A stretch of DNA of 64,000 nt, taken from Speluncibacter jeojiensis. Its GTDB lineage: Bacteria > Actinomycetota > Actinomycetes > Mycobacteriales > Mycobacteriaceae. How positions within the stretch are numbered: position 1 is the first letter of the stretch; each line of letters opens with the position of its first letter. The translations under genes and the position numbers were made by a program. The stretch covers positions 372,001 through 436,000 of the forward strand of contig NZ_JAAIVF010000002.1 in assembly GCF_029589495.1 (NCBI RefSeq). The letters run 5' to 3'. The notes beneath the pieces were generated by a model. The model worked only from the letters and a program-made list of their open reading frames with translations. It searched no databases and was not told the DNA's origin. Shown here one piece after another: positions 1-8,569 of this stretch.

Positions 1-70
1 CGGCGAACACCAGCAGTCCCACCACCAGCAGGACGAGCGGTCCACCGACGCCCAGCACCTTGTCGACCAT
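1..70 (-). CDS. N-terminus of a membrane protein, cut by the window edge
   Basis: An ATG on the minus strand at 68-70 opens a frame that stays open to the window edge. The 23 visible residues begin MVDKVLGVGG and continue as an unbroken hydrophobic stretch (about 15 residues rich in L and V), as expected for a first transmembrane helix. It would be divergent from the universal stress protein gene. No convincing ribosome binding site is visible and no family can be assigned from so short a piece. It could be a chance frame. Confidence 0.35.
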   Translation of the reverse strand, partial: MVDKVLGVGGPLVLLVVGLLVFA

Positions 71-263
71 GCTCGTCAACGGCACACCATCCTCGCTCGC
101 ACGGGCCACGAGTCGGCCCGCCCCCAGGTTAGGCCACCCCGCCGAGACGCCCTCCGACCTGGCGTTGTCCGGTGACGACACCGCCGACTCGGTGCGACCC
201 GAAAGCCCTTCCGGTGGAGTAGCGTCGGGTCCACAGAGCCGGCCCGACGGGGGTGATGACCAG

Positions 264-740
264 ATGTCGACGACACCGTGCGACCTCGTGCTGATCGCGT
301 ACGACGGGTCCGAGAACTCGCAACGGGCGGTCGAGTACGCAGGGCGATTCCTCAGCGCCAAGCGAGCCGTCGTACTCACCGTGTGGGAGCCGATGGTCCG
401 GCAGGCCGCCAGGATCTCGGGACTGTCCGGGATGATGCAGCCGGACTGGCTTCCCGAGGAGGACCAGGACGACATCGCCCACGTCGATGCCAAGTCGGTG
501 TGCGAGGAGGGGCTCGAGCTCGCCAAGAAGGCCGGGCTGGCCGCCGAGGCCCGCTGCGTCGAGACCGGCACCACCATCTGGACCACCATCGTGGCGCTGG
601 CCGACGAGCTGGAGGCGGACATCATCGTCACCGGCACCCGCGGCACCACCGGCCTGCGGTCGTTGCTGCAGTCCAGCACCGCCGACCATGTTCTTCGCCA
701 CAGCCACCGCCCGGTCCTGATCGTCCCGCCGGGCAAGTAG
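264..740 (+). CDS. Universal stress protein (UspA family)
   Basis: A 158-residue single-domain Usp protein, probably a soluble cytoplasmic nucleotide-binding stress protein. The N-terminal strand VLIAYDGSENSQRAVEYA carries the conserved Asp of the family. The C-terminal signature GTRGTTGLRSLLQSST matches the ATP-binding pattern Gx2Gx9G(S/T), except that the last Gly is Ser. The ATG at 264 was chosen because homology begins there; the frame is open further upstream, but that part is low-complexity and unlike the family. It is monocistronic, with a large GC-rich hairpin after its stop. Known relatives include the hypoxia- and stress-induced mycobacterial Usp proteins; no inducing signal can be read here. 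Confidence 0.85.
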   Translation: MSTTPCDLVLIAYDGSENSQRAVEYAGRFLSAKRAVVLTVWEPMVRQAARISGLSGMMQPDWLPEEDQDDIAHVDAKSVCEEGLELAKKAGLAAEARCVETGTTIWTTIVALADELEADIIVTGTRGTTGLRSLLQSSTADHVLRHSHRPVLIVPPGK

Positions 741-760
741 CCGGGCGAACAGCCACATGA

Positions 761-829
761 GGCGGCCCGCGGGCGCGCTCGCTCGGAGAAGGCATCCCGA
801 TGAACACCCCGAGCGCGGTGCGGGCCGCC
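761..829 (+). terminator. GC-rich hairpin after the usp gene
   Basis: Arms GGCGGCCCGC.. (761-781) and its near-complement (810-829) pair over about 20 bp with minor mismatches around a 28-nt loop. It starts 20 nt after the usp stop and ends before the isochorismate synthase start. No T-run follows, so it would be a factor-assisted or weak terminator. Confidence 0.45.
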
Positions 830-854
830 CCCTGCGGGCGTGCATCATGGGGGA

Positions 855-2018
855 ATGGATTCGACGACCGGAGGTGGCACCGCCACTCGCGACCGCCGGG
901 TATCCGCCGAGGCCGACGCGGTGGGCCTGACACCCGGCGGTTTCCTGCTGTCGCGGTCGAAGTCGACGCTGTGCACCTCCGGGGTCCGCGACCGGTACGA
1001 CGACCCCGCGCAGGCCCGCCGCGCACTGGCCGACGGCGCACCGATGATCGTCGGTGCACTGCCGTTCGATCCGCACCACCCGGCCGCACTGACGGTCCCC
1101 GAAACCGTCGCGCGACTGTCCGGTCCGTGGCGGACCGACCCGCTCCCGCCCCTTCCCGAAGTTCGCCTGGTCGGTGAACTCCCCAGTGCCGCAGAACATC
1201 TCGAACGAGTGACGGCACTCATCGAGCGGGTGCGCAGCGGCGCCGTCGACAAGGTCGTCGCCGCCCGGTCGGTGCTGCTCGCCGCCGACGACCCGATCTC
1301 CCCGCACGCACTCCTGGCCCGGCTGATCAGTCAGGACCCGGGCGGCAACGGCTTCGGCGTGGACCTGTCCGCCGCCGGCGGCGACTGGGCCGGGCGCACC
1401 CTGGTCGGCTCGAGCCCCGAGGTGCTGATCCGCCGCCACGGTCGCCGGGTGCGCTGCTGGCCGCTCGCCGGATCCGCGCCCCGGCACAGCGAACCCGAGG
1501 CCGACGAGCAGGAGGCCGCGCGATTGCTCGCCTCGGCGAAGAACCGGCACGAGCACGCGTTCGTCGTCGAGTGGCTGCGCGAGCGTCTGGGCCCGTTCTG
1601 CCGCGAGTTGACGGTCGCGCCGGAGCCCGGCCTGCTCGGCACCCCCGACGTGTGGCACCTGGGCACACCGATCGACGGCGTGCTCGACGACCGCGGCGGG
1701 TCGGCGCTCGACCTCGCGCTGGCGGTGCACCCGACCCCGGCCGTGTGCGGCACGCCGACCCCGGCCGCGCTGGCGGCCATCCGGGAGGTCGAGGAGGACC
1801 GGGGCTTCTACGCCGGGGCCGTTGGCTGGTGCGACGCGAACGGAGACGGCGACTGGATGGTCGCCATCCGCTGCGCCGAGATCAGTGCCGACGGTCTGCG
1901 GGCCCGCGCGTTCGCCGGCGGCGGCATCGTGGCGGGGTCCGTCCCGGAGGACGAGTTGGCCGAGACCTCGACGAAACTGCGCACGCTGCTCTCCGCGCTC
2001 GGGGTTCCCGCGAACTGA
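855..2018 (+). CDS. entC: Isochorismate synthase
   Basis: Converts chorismate to isochorismate, feeding menaquinone or siderophore-type salicylate/DHB routes. The C-terminal two thirds carry the chorismate-binding fold: residues around LVGSSPEVLIRR, the LAGSAPRH segment, HPTPAVCGTPTPAA, and REVEEDRGFYAGAVGW with the catalytic Glu-rich motif, then ARAFAGGGIVAGS. About 387 residues is normal for EntC/DhbC/MenF. A GTG at 840 could also start it, but ATG at 855 gives the more usual N-terminus; neither has a clear Shine-Dalgarno. It stands alone, with no siderophore genes adjacent, so a menaquinone role (or a remote partner) is as likely as a siderophore role. Confidence 0.85.
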   Translation: MDSTTGGGTATRDRRVSAEADAVGLTPGGFLLSRSKSTLCTSGVRDRYDDPAQARRALADGAPMIVGALPFDPHHPAALTVPETVARLSGPWRTDPLPPLPEVRLVGELPSAAEHLERVTALIERVRSGAVDKVVAARSVLLAADDPISPHALLARLISQDPGGNGFGVDLSAAGGDWAGRTLVGSSPEVLIRRHGRRVRCWPLAGSAPRHSEPEADEQEAARLLASAKNRHEHAFVVEWLRERLGPFCRELTVAPEPGLLGTPDVWHLGTPIDGVLDDRGGSALDLALAVHPTPAVCGTPTPAALAAIREVEEDRGFYAGAVGWCDANGDGDWMVAIRCAEISADGLRARAFAGGGIVAGSVPEDELAETSTKLRTLLSALGVPAN

Positions 2019-2102
2019 CCGGGTCTCGCGAACCGCTCGCACGACCGATCGGATGCTGACACGATTCGAAGGACAGTGCATCCGGCACGGGAGGTCGGCG
2101 AC

Positions 2103-2363
2103 ATGCTCGGACTCGGAATCATCGGATGGATCATCATCGGCGGGCTCGCCGGGTGGATCGGCAGCAAGATCATGGGCACCGACGAACAGCAGGGCATCGT
2201 GATGAACGTCGTCGTGGGCGTGATCGGCGGCCTGATCGGCGGTTTCATCCTCAGCATCTTCTTCGACGTGCACAACGCCGGCTGGCTGTTCAGTTTCCTC
2301 ACCTGCCTGCTCGGCTCGGTGATCCTGTTGTGGGTGGTCAAGAAGGTGTCCACACACGCCTAG
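2103..2363 (+). CDS. GlsB/YeaQ/YmgE-type small membrane protein
   Basis: An 86-residue protein with three hydrophobic helices rich in Gly: LGIIGWIIIGGLAGWIGSKI, then VVVGVIGGLIGGFILS, then a final helix ending LLWVVKKVST. This is the pattern of the transglycosylase-associated (GlsB/YeaQ/YmgE) family, small integral membrane proteins linked to envelope or general stress; the biochemical role is unknown. The start is supported by GGGAGGTC about 7 nt before the ATG. It is 84 nt downstream of the isochorismate synthase gene and may be cotranscribed. Confidence 0.85.
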   Translation: MLGLGIIGWIIIGGLAGWIGSKIMGTDEQQGIVMNVVVGVIGGLIGGFILSIFFDVHNAGWLFSFLTCLLGSVILLWVVKKVSTHA

Positions 2364-2437
2364 GTTCGTGTGCCGCGTACACCGGGCCGGGTGATAGCTT
2401 GGTCCGGACATCCGTCACACCCTCGAGGAGTCCCGAG

Positions 2438-2608
2438 ATGAAGTTTGCCGTGCCCGGTCTGATCAGCGCGGTCGTCGGCATCGCCATCGGCTTCGCGGTG
2501 GTCGTTCCCGTGACCAGCGCCATCGAGGGCACCTCCCGGCCGCAGGTGGACCGTTCCGGCAACGCGCCGTCGTCCATCCTGGGCCAGGTCGAGTACGGCT
2601 CGCGCTGA
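2438..2608 (+). CDS. Small DUF2613-type exported or membrane protein
   Basis: A 56-residue protein with one N-terminal hydrophobic helix (FAVPGLISAVVGIAIGFAVV) followed by a short polar tail ending VEYGSR. It has the size and layout of the DUF2613 family. In M. tuberculosis the equivalent small protein Rv0236A lies beside aftD (Rv0236c), and the same neighbour relationship is seen here (aftD starts 64 nt downstream on the same strand). CGAGGAGTCCCGAG before the ATG provides a good ribosome binding site. The conserved linkage suggests a helper of AftD or its transcript, but no function is established. Confidence 0.8.
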   Translation: MKFAVPGLISAVVGIAIGFAVVVPVTSAIEGTSRPQVDRSGNAPSSILGQVEYGSR

Positions 2609-2672
2609 TATCGCAGCGCCCCTGAACCGGTCCGCCCCGGGGCTCGACGCCACGCCCGTCCACACCGAACCG

Positions 2673-5600
2673 GTGCCGCGCCGGTGGCTGCTGCTCGGCT
2701 CGGTGGTGCTGACGCTGCTCGCGTTCGCCCAGGCGCCCGGGCTGATCTCTCCCGACACCAAGCTCGACCTGACCGCAAACCCGGCGGGCTTCCTGGGACG
2801 TGCCGCGCACCAGTGGGATTCGCTGGCGACGTTCGGTCAGGTCCAGAACCAGGCCTACGGCTACTTCTTCCCGCACGGGGCGTTCTTCGTGCTCGGGCAC
2901 TGGCTTTCCCTGCCCGCCTGGATCACCCAGCGGCTGTGGTGGTCCGCGCTGCTGATCGCCGGGTTCTGGGGTGTGGTGCGCGTCGCCGACGCGCTGGGCA
3001 TCGGCAGCCGCACCTCCCGCATCGTCGCGGCCGCGCTGTTCGTGCTGTCGCCGCGGGTCCTCACCACCCTCGGCTCGATCTCCTCCGAGACCGCGCCGAT
3101 GATGCTGGCGCCGTGGGTGTTGCTGCCGGTGATCCTGGCGCTGCAGCGGACCCGGACGGGGCCGGACTCGCCAGGCCCGAACGCTGTGGCCCCGAAAGCC
3201 CTGTGGCCGAACGCGTCAATGCGGCAGCTGGCCGCGCGATCGGCGGCAGCGGTCGCACTGATGGGCGCCGTCAACGCGGTCGCCACCGGTGCCGCATGCC
3301 TGGTCGCCGCACTCTGGTGGATCTCGCACCGGCCGGACCGCCGCTGGTGGCGCTTCACCGCGTGGTGGGTGCCGTCGGTGCTGTTGGCCTGCTTCTGGTG
3401 GCTCGCGGCGCTGTGGATGCTCGGGAAGGTCAGCCCGCCGTTCCTCGACTTCATCGAGTCGGCGGCCACCACCACCCGGTGGACCTCGCTGGTGGAGGTG
3501 CTGCGCGGCACCGACAGCTGGACCCCGTTCGTGTCGCCGGAGCGGATCGCCGGGGCCGCGCTGGTCACCGAGCCGGTCATGGTGCTGGCGACCGGGGTGG
3601 TCGCGGCGGCCGGGCTGGCCGGACTGTGTATGCGGCGCATGCCCGCCAAGGGCCGGCTCACGCTGATCCTGTTCGTCGGGGTCGTGGGCCTGGCCGCCGG
3701 CTACGCCGGCGAACTCGGCTCCCCGATCGCGGACACGGTGCGCGCGTTCCTCGACGCCGGCGGCGCGCCGCTGCGCAACGTGCACAAGCTCGAACCGCTG
3801 GTGCGGCTGCCGCTGGTGCTCGGGATCGCGCACCTGATCGGCCGGGTGCCGCTGCCGGGGTCGGTCCCGTGGCGGCGCAGCCGCAGCGCGTTCGCGCATC
3901 CCGAACACGAACCGATGGTCGCGGTGACCGGACTGCTGATCGTCGCCGCCGTGCTGGCCACCTCGGTCGCCTGGACCGGTGACCTGGCGCCGGCCGGCGC
4001 CTACCGCGCGATCCCCGACTACTGGAAGCAGGCGGCGGGCTGGCTGAGCGAGCACGCGCGCGGCACGTCCCCGGACGGGTCCGGCGCCGAACGCGCACTG
4101 GTGGTCCCGGGCGCACCGTTCGCCAGCCAGGTGTGGGGCATGACCCGCGACGAGCCGCTGCAGCCGCTCGCGACCACGCCGTGGGCGGTGCGCGATGCCA
4201 TCCCGCTGACCCCGCCCGGGGCGATCCGCGCGCTCGACTCCGTCCAGCAGTTGCTCGCCGCCGGCAGGCCGTCGACGGGACTGGCGACGACGCTGCTCGG
4301 TCAGGGCATCGACTACCTGGTCGTCCGCAACGACCTCGACCCCGACAACTCCCGCTCGGCCCGGCCGATCGTGGTGCACAACGCCATCGACGGCTCCCCC
4401 GGACTGACGAAGGTCGCGCAGTTCGGCGACGAGATCGGGGCCGGTGAGGTCAAGGGCCTGGTCGCCGACGAGGGGCTGCGCCCGAAGTACCCGGCCATCG
4501 AGATCTACCGGGTCGGCGCGGCCGGTCGGCAGGTGGCGGGACCCTATGCGGTGAACCTGGATTCGGTGCCGGTCGTGCAGGGCGGCCCGGAGGTGTTGCA
4601 GCGGCTGGCCGAGCGCACCGGGGCCGACCACGTCGGCGGTCCGGCGGTGCTGGCCGCCGACCTGACCGGCCCGGCGGCGGCCGACATCGGCAGGTCCGCG
4701 ATCGTCACCGACACCCCCACCGACCGCGAGGTCGACTTCGGGCGCGTCGACGGGCACAGCTCCGCGATCCGCGCCCCCGGCGACCCGCGCCGCACCTACA
4801 ACCGGGCGCCGGACTATCCGGTCCCCGGGGCGGCGCTCGTCGAGGGCCGGTGGGACGGCGCGCGGGTGACGGTGTCGAGCTCCGCGGCCGACGCCACGCA
4901 GCTCGGCGCGGTCTCGCCCGGCTCCAGTGCCGCGGCGGCCTTCGACGGCAACCCCGCGACCAGCTGGCTGAGCAACGGACTGCAGACCGCGATCGGCCAG
5001 TGGTTGAAGATCGACCTCGACACCCCGCTGACCGAGGGAGTGCTCGACCTGACCACCAGCGCGGCGGCCCTCGGCACACCCGTGAGCCTGCTCGAGGTGT
5101 CCACCAACAACGGCAGCGCCACGGTGCGGGTGAGCAAGCCCGGCGAGAAAGTCAGCGTCGCCCTGCCCGGCGGATCCACCGACTGGATCAAGATCACCGC
5201 AATCGGAACCGAGAACGGCACCGCGGGAGTCCAATTCGGCCTCAGCGAGCTGACGGTCCGGCACGACGAACAGGTGGTGCCGATCGACCACCGGGTGGTG
5301 CTGCCCCCGGTCCCCGACGGCCTGACGGTCCGCGGGTGGAGCCTGGGCCAGGAGTTCCCCGGCAGCCCCGGCTGCGTGAACGGTCCCCGGATGGTGCAGT
5401 GCTCGACCGCGCTCGCCCTCGGTCCGGAGACGCTGTCCGGATTCCAGCGCACGCTGTCGGTGCCCGCTGCCACCGCGGTCGTGCCGCGACTGTACCTGCG
5501 CCCACGGCCCGGCCCCGCGCTCGATGCACTGCTGGCACAACCGGATCGGCCGCAGGCCTCCGGGCAGTCACAGGTGGCGGACTCACGCGGGTCGGCCTTC

Positions 5601-7004
5601 GCCGCGACCGACGGCGACCCGCACACCAGCTGGACCGCGCCGGTCAAGGCCGCCGACCCGACGCTGACGATCACGCTCCCCCGGCCCGAACTGGTCACCG
5701 GACTCGTCCTCACCCCCAGCATCGGCACGCTGCCCGCACACCCGACCGAGGTGGCGGTCAACCTCGGCGACGGCCCGCAGGTCCGCAAGCTGACGCCGGA
5801 CGGCAAGTCCGACAGGCCGATCGCGCTCACCCCACGGGTGACCGACACCATCATGCTGTCGCTGGTCGACTGGGACACGGTGCTCGGGGTCAACGGGCTG
5901 GGGTTCGCCGAGCGCCAGGCGCCCGGGCTGGCCGGTGTCGGCGTGCTCACCGACGGCGGCACCGTCCCGGTCGCGGCACCCGCCGACCCGGACCGGCCGA
6001 TCCGCATCGACTGCGCCCACGGCCCGACCCTCGCGGTCGCCGGGCAGTTCCGCCGCGCGTCGATCACCACCACCGCGGCGCAATTGCGCAGCGGCGCACC
6101 GATTCCCGCCACCATCTGCGACCCCGATCCGGTGACACTGCCGGCCGGCCGCCAGGACGTGAACGTGAGCCCCGGCGACGCCTTCCTCGTCGACGGCGTG
6201 GAATTGCCTGTGGCCACAGGCGGTGTGGAATTGCCTGTGGCCACAGGCGCTTCCGCGAGCGGCCCCGAAACCCCGCAGCACCTGACCACCGACGACTGGT
6301 CCGCGAACCGCCGCGTCGTCGACCTGCCCGCGTCGAACCAGCGCCGGCTGCTGGTGGTTCCCGAGAGCACCAACCCCGGGTGGATCGCCGCCGACGCCCA
6401 CGGCACCCGGCTCGACCCGATCGTCGTCGACGGCTGGCAGCAGGGCTGGATCGTCCCGGCCGGCGCAGCCACCACCGTCACGCTGTCGTACCCGTCGGAC
6501 ACCTGGTATCGCTGGGCCCTGTTCGGCGGACTCGCACTGTTGGTCCCGCTGTTCCTGCTCGCGTTCGTCCCCGCGCTGCGCCGCGAGCGCCGCGCGGACG
6601 TCCACGGCCCGGCCACCCGCACCTGGCGTTCGACGGGCCTCGGGTTGGTCGGCGTGGTCGCGTCGGCGACCGTGATCAGCGGCCCGGTCGGGGTCGTGGT
6701 CGCAGTGGCGCTGTCCGCGCTGACCGGTTGGCTGACGGCGGTCCGCTCCCGCGCGTTCGCCGTGCGCACGCTGGTCGTACTGGCCGGGACGGGCATGGTG
6801 GTGGGCACCGCGATCCTGTCCACCGGACCGTGGCGGTCGCGCGACGGCTACCTGGGGCACTCGATGCTCGTGCAGTTCCCGGCACTGGTCGCGCTGGTCG
6901 CGGTCGGGGTGTCGGCGGTGCCGCTGTCGCGGGCGATCCTGCGGCGGCTGCGGCCACGCCGCCCCGACAGGGACGGTGAACCTTTCGAGACCGATTCCCT
7001 CTAA
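2673..7004 (+). CDS. aftD: Arabinofuranosyltransferase AftD (GT-C, DUF3367)
   Basis: A 1443-residue integral membrane glycosyltransferase that adds arabinofuranose from decaprenyl-phosphoryl-arabinose to arabinogalactan/lipoarabinomannan on the outer side of the plasma membrane. Residues 1-430 form about 11 helices; the first periplasmic loop carries the acidic pair region LISPDTKLD (Asp28) typical of GT-C enzymes. A large extracytoplasmic part follows with two discoidin/F5-8C-like carbohydrate-binding modules, near residues 735-860 (FDGNPATSWLSN) and 960-1075 (TDGDPHTSW). Three or four helices close the protein. It starts with GTG at 2673; no better upstream start exists. An in-frame 27-bp tandem duplication at 6195-6248 gives VELPVATG twice around residue 1180. 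Length agrees with mycobacterial AftD (about 1400). Confidence 0.92.
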   Translation: MPRRWLLLGSVVLTLLAFAQAPGLISPDTKLDLTANPAGFLGRAAHQWDSLATFGQVQNQAYGYFFPHGAFFVLGHWLSLPAWITQRLWWSALLIAGFWGVVRVADALGIGSRTSRIVAAALFVLSPRVLTTLGSISSETAPMMLAPWVLLPVILALQRTRTGPDSPGPNAVAPKALWPNASMRQLAARSAAAVALMGAVNAVATGAACLVAALWWISHRPDRRWWRFTAWWVPSVLLACFWWLAALWMLGKVSPPFLDFIESAATTTRWTSLVEVLRGTDSWTPFVSPERIAGAALVTEPVMVLATGVVAAAGLAGLCMRRMPAKGRLTLILFVGVVGLAAGYAGELGSPIADTVRAFLDAGGAPLRNVHKLEPLVRLPLVLGIAHLIGRVPLPGSVPWRRSRSAFAHPEHEPMVAVTGLLIVAAVLATSVAWTGDLAPAGAYRAIPDYWKQAAGWLSEHARGTSPDGSGAERALVVPGAPFASQVWGMTRDEPLQPLATTPWAVRDAIPLTPPGAIRALDSVQQLLAAGRPSTGLATTLLGQGIDYLVVRNDLDPDNSRSARPIVVHNAIDGSPGLTKVAQFGDEIGAGEVKGLVADEGLRPKYPAIEIYRVGAAGRQVAGPYAVNLDSVPVVQGGPEVLQRLAERTGADHVGGPAVLAADLTGPAAADIGRSAIVTDTPTDREVDFGRVDGHSSAIRAPGDPRRTYNRAPDYPVPGAALVEGRWDGARVTVSSSAADATQLGAVSPGSSAAAAFDGNPATSWLSNGLQTAIGQWLKIDLDTPLTEGVLDLTTSAAALGTPVSLLEVSTNNGSATVRVSKPGEKVSVALPGGSTDWIKITAIGTENGTAGVQFGLSELTVRHDEQVVPIDHRVVLPPVPDGLTVRGWSLGQEFPGSPGCVNGPRMVQCSTALALGPETLSGFQRTLSVPAATAVVPRLYLRPRPGPALDALLAQPDRPQASGQSQVADSRGSAFAATDGDPHTSWTAPVKAADPTLTITLPRPELVTGLVLTPSIGTLPAHPTEVAVNLGDGPQVRKLTPDGKSDRPIALTPRVTDTIMLSLVDWDTVLGVNGLGFAERQAPGLAGVGVLTDGGTVPVAAPADPDRPIRIDCAHGPTLAVAGQFRRASITTTAAQLRSGAPIPATICDPDPVTLPAGRQDVNVSPGDAFLVDGVELPVATGGVELPVATGASASGPETPQHLTTDDWSANRRVVDLPASNQRRLLVVPESTNPGWIAADAHGTRLDPIVVDGWQQGWIVPAGAATTVTLSYPSDTWYRWALFGGLALLVPLFLLAFVPALRRERRADVHGPATRTWRSTGLGLVGVVASATVISGPVGVVVAVALSALTGWLTAVRSRAFAVRTLVVLAGTGMVVGTAILSTGPWRSRDGYLGHSMLVQFPALVALVAVGVSAVPLSRAILRRLRPRRPDRDGEPFETDSL
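6195..6248. repeat. 27-bp in-frame tandem duplication with internal palindromes (aftD)
   Basis: Two copies, period 27, of a unit containing GTGGAATTGCCTGTGGCC.. (25 bp identical in both: 6198-6222 and 6225-6249). Each copy contains the perfect 14-bp palindrome CCTGTGGCCACAGG. It encodes VELPVATG twice in an extracytoplasmic linker of AftD, so it keeps the frame. Confidence 0.9.
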
Positions 7005-7017
7005 GCTCTCGATCACC

Positions 7018-8565
7018 ATGCAACGACGTCGGCCCGCGATACCGCCCCTCGGCTCGCGGATCCTCGGGCCGGGCCGCGAGGGCACGCGCCGGCGGAGGAT
7101 CAGGGTGCAGCTGCTGCTGACCTCCCTGCTGGTGCTGGCGAACCTCATCGGCTCGGCCATCGTCATGGTGCTCGTCGCGTTCGTGGTGCCGGGCCCGAGC
7201 GTGTTCACCTTCGCGCTGTGGCCGATCACCTTCCTCGCCGTGCCGCTCTACGTGGTGCTCGCGCTGCTGCTCGGCATCGTCCTGGGCACCCGTAAGACCC
7301 TCCGCGCGCTCCACTGGGCGCAGACCGATCGCGCACCGAGCCCCGGCGAACTGCGTGTCGCGCTCGCAGTACCGTGGCGGCTCACCCTGCTGCAGGGTCT
7401 GCTCTGGTTCGGCGCCTTCGCGCTGTTCACCCTGCTCTACGGCATCGCCGAACCCCAGTTGATCCCCAAGATCGCCTTCACGATCCTGCTCGGCGGCGCC
7501 GTCGTCTGCGCCAACTCGTATCTGTTCAGCGAGTTCGCCCTGCGCCCGATCGCGGCGCAGGCGCTGCAGGCGGACACACCGCGCGCCGCCCGTGCGGGCG
7601 TCACCACCCGCATGGTGCTGACGTGGGCGGTCGGATCGGGGGTGCCGGTGGCGGGCCTGATGATCATCGCGATCTGGGCGCTGGCCGAGGGCACGGTGAC
7701 GACCGTCCAGTTGGCCGTCCCGATGCTCGCGATCGGCGCTGTCGCCCTCGCAACGGGCCTGCTGCTGACATTGCTCGTCGCGTCGTCGACCGTCGCGCCG
7801 GTGCGCACGGTCCGGGTCGCACAGCAGCGGGTTGCCGCGGGCGACCTCTCGGCCGACGTCACGGTGTTCGACGGCACCGAACTCGGCCAACTGCAGGCGG
7901 GATTCAACCTGATGGCCGACGGGCTGCGGGAACGCGAACGGCTCCGGGACCTGTTCGGACGGCATGTGGGCCGCGACGTCGCCCGCGCAGCACTCGATCA
8001 CTCGGGCCTCGGTGGCGAGGTCCGCGAGGTCGCCGTCATCTTCGTCGACCTGATCGGTTCCACCACCATCGCCGCGACGCTCCCGCCGACCGAGGTGGTC
8101 GACATGCTCAACCGGCTGTTCGCCGTCGTCGTCGACGAGGTCGACCGCTACGGCGGTTTCGTGAACAAGTTCGAGGGTGACGCGGCACTCGCGATCTTCG
8201 GTGCGCCCCTCGAGATCGACGACCATTGCGGCAGCGCACTGGCCGCCGCACGCGCGATCGCCGACCGGTTGACCGTCGAGCTGACGGAGTGCCGCGCGGC
8301 GATCGGTGTCGCCGCCGGCAGTGCGCTCGCCGGAAACGTCGGCGCGCACGCCCGTTTCGAGTACACCGTCATCGGCGACCCGGTCAACGAGGCCGCGCGG
8401 CTCTGCGAGTTCGCCAAGACCCTGCCCGGCCGCACGGTCGCCTCGGGGCGCGCGGTCGCCGGTGCCGCACCCGCCGAGGCGGAGCGGTGGCGGTGCGGCG
8501 ACGAGGTGACGCTGCGGGGCCGGCTCGAACCCACCAGATTGGCCGTGCCGCAGCACGTGGCGTGA
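7018..8565 (+). CDS. Membrane-bound class III adenylate cyclase with HAMP domain
   Basis: 515 residues: about six N-terminal helices (residues 30-260), a HAMP linker (about 255-310, ASSTVAPVRTVRVAQQRVAAGD..), then a class IIIc-type cyclase domain. The metal-binding Asp residues are D344 (FVDLIGS) and D388 (KFEGDAAL), adenine-specifying K384 and D454 (VIGDPVNEAARL), and transition-state N457 and R461, so all six canonical catalytic positions are present and ATP is the predicted substrate. It resembles the mycobacterial Rv1318c-Rv1320c and Rv3645 cyclases. ATG at 7018 is preferred to the GTG at 6976, which overlaps aftD. It follows aftD by 13 nt and is probably cotranscribed with it. Confidence 0.9.
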   Translation: MQRRRPAIPPLGSRILGPGREGTRRRRIRVQLLLTSLLVLANLIGSAIVMVLVAFVVPGPSVFTFALWPITFLAVPLYVVLALLLGIVLGTRKTLRALHWAQTDRAPSPGELRVALAVPWRLTLLQGLLWFGAFALFTLLYGIAEPQLIPKIAFTILLGGAVVCANSYLFSEFALRPIAAQALQADTPRAARAGVTTRMVLTWAVGSGVPVAGLMIIAIWALAEGTVTTVQLAVPMLAIGAVALATGLLLTLLVASSTVAPVRTVRVAQQRVAAGDLSADVTVFDGTELGQLQAGFNLMADGLRERERLRDLFGRHVGRDVARAALDHSGLGGEVREVAVIFVDLIGSTTIAATLPPTEVVDMLNRLFAVVVDEVDRYGGFVNKFEGDAALAIFGAPLEIDDHCGSALAAARAIADRLTVELTECRAAIGVAAGSALAGNVGAHARFEYTVIGDPVNEAARLCEFAKTLPGRTVASGRAVAGAAPAEAERWRCGDEVTLRGRLEPTRLAVPQHVA

Positions 8566-8569
8566 CCCG

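Noticed and set aside
129-2411. A 760-codon open frame on the minus strand
   Set aside because: Antisense to the usp, entC and GlsB-like genes; composition is typical of a GC shadow.
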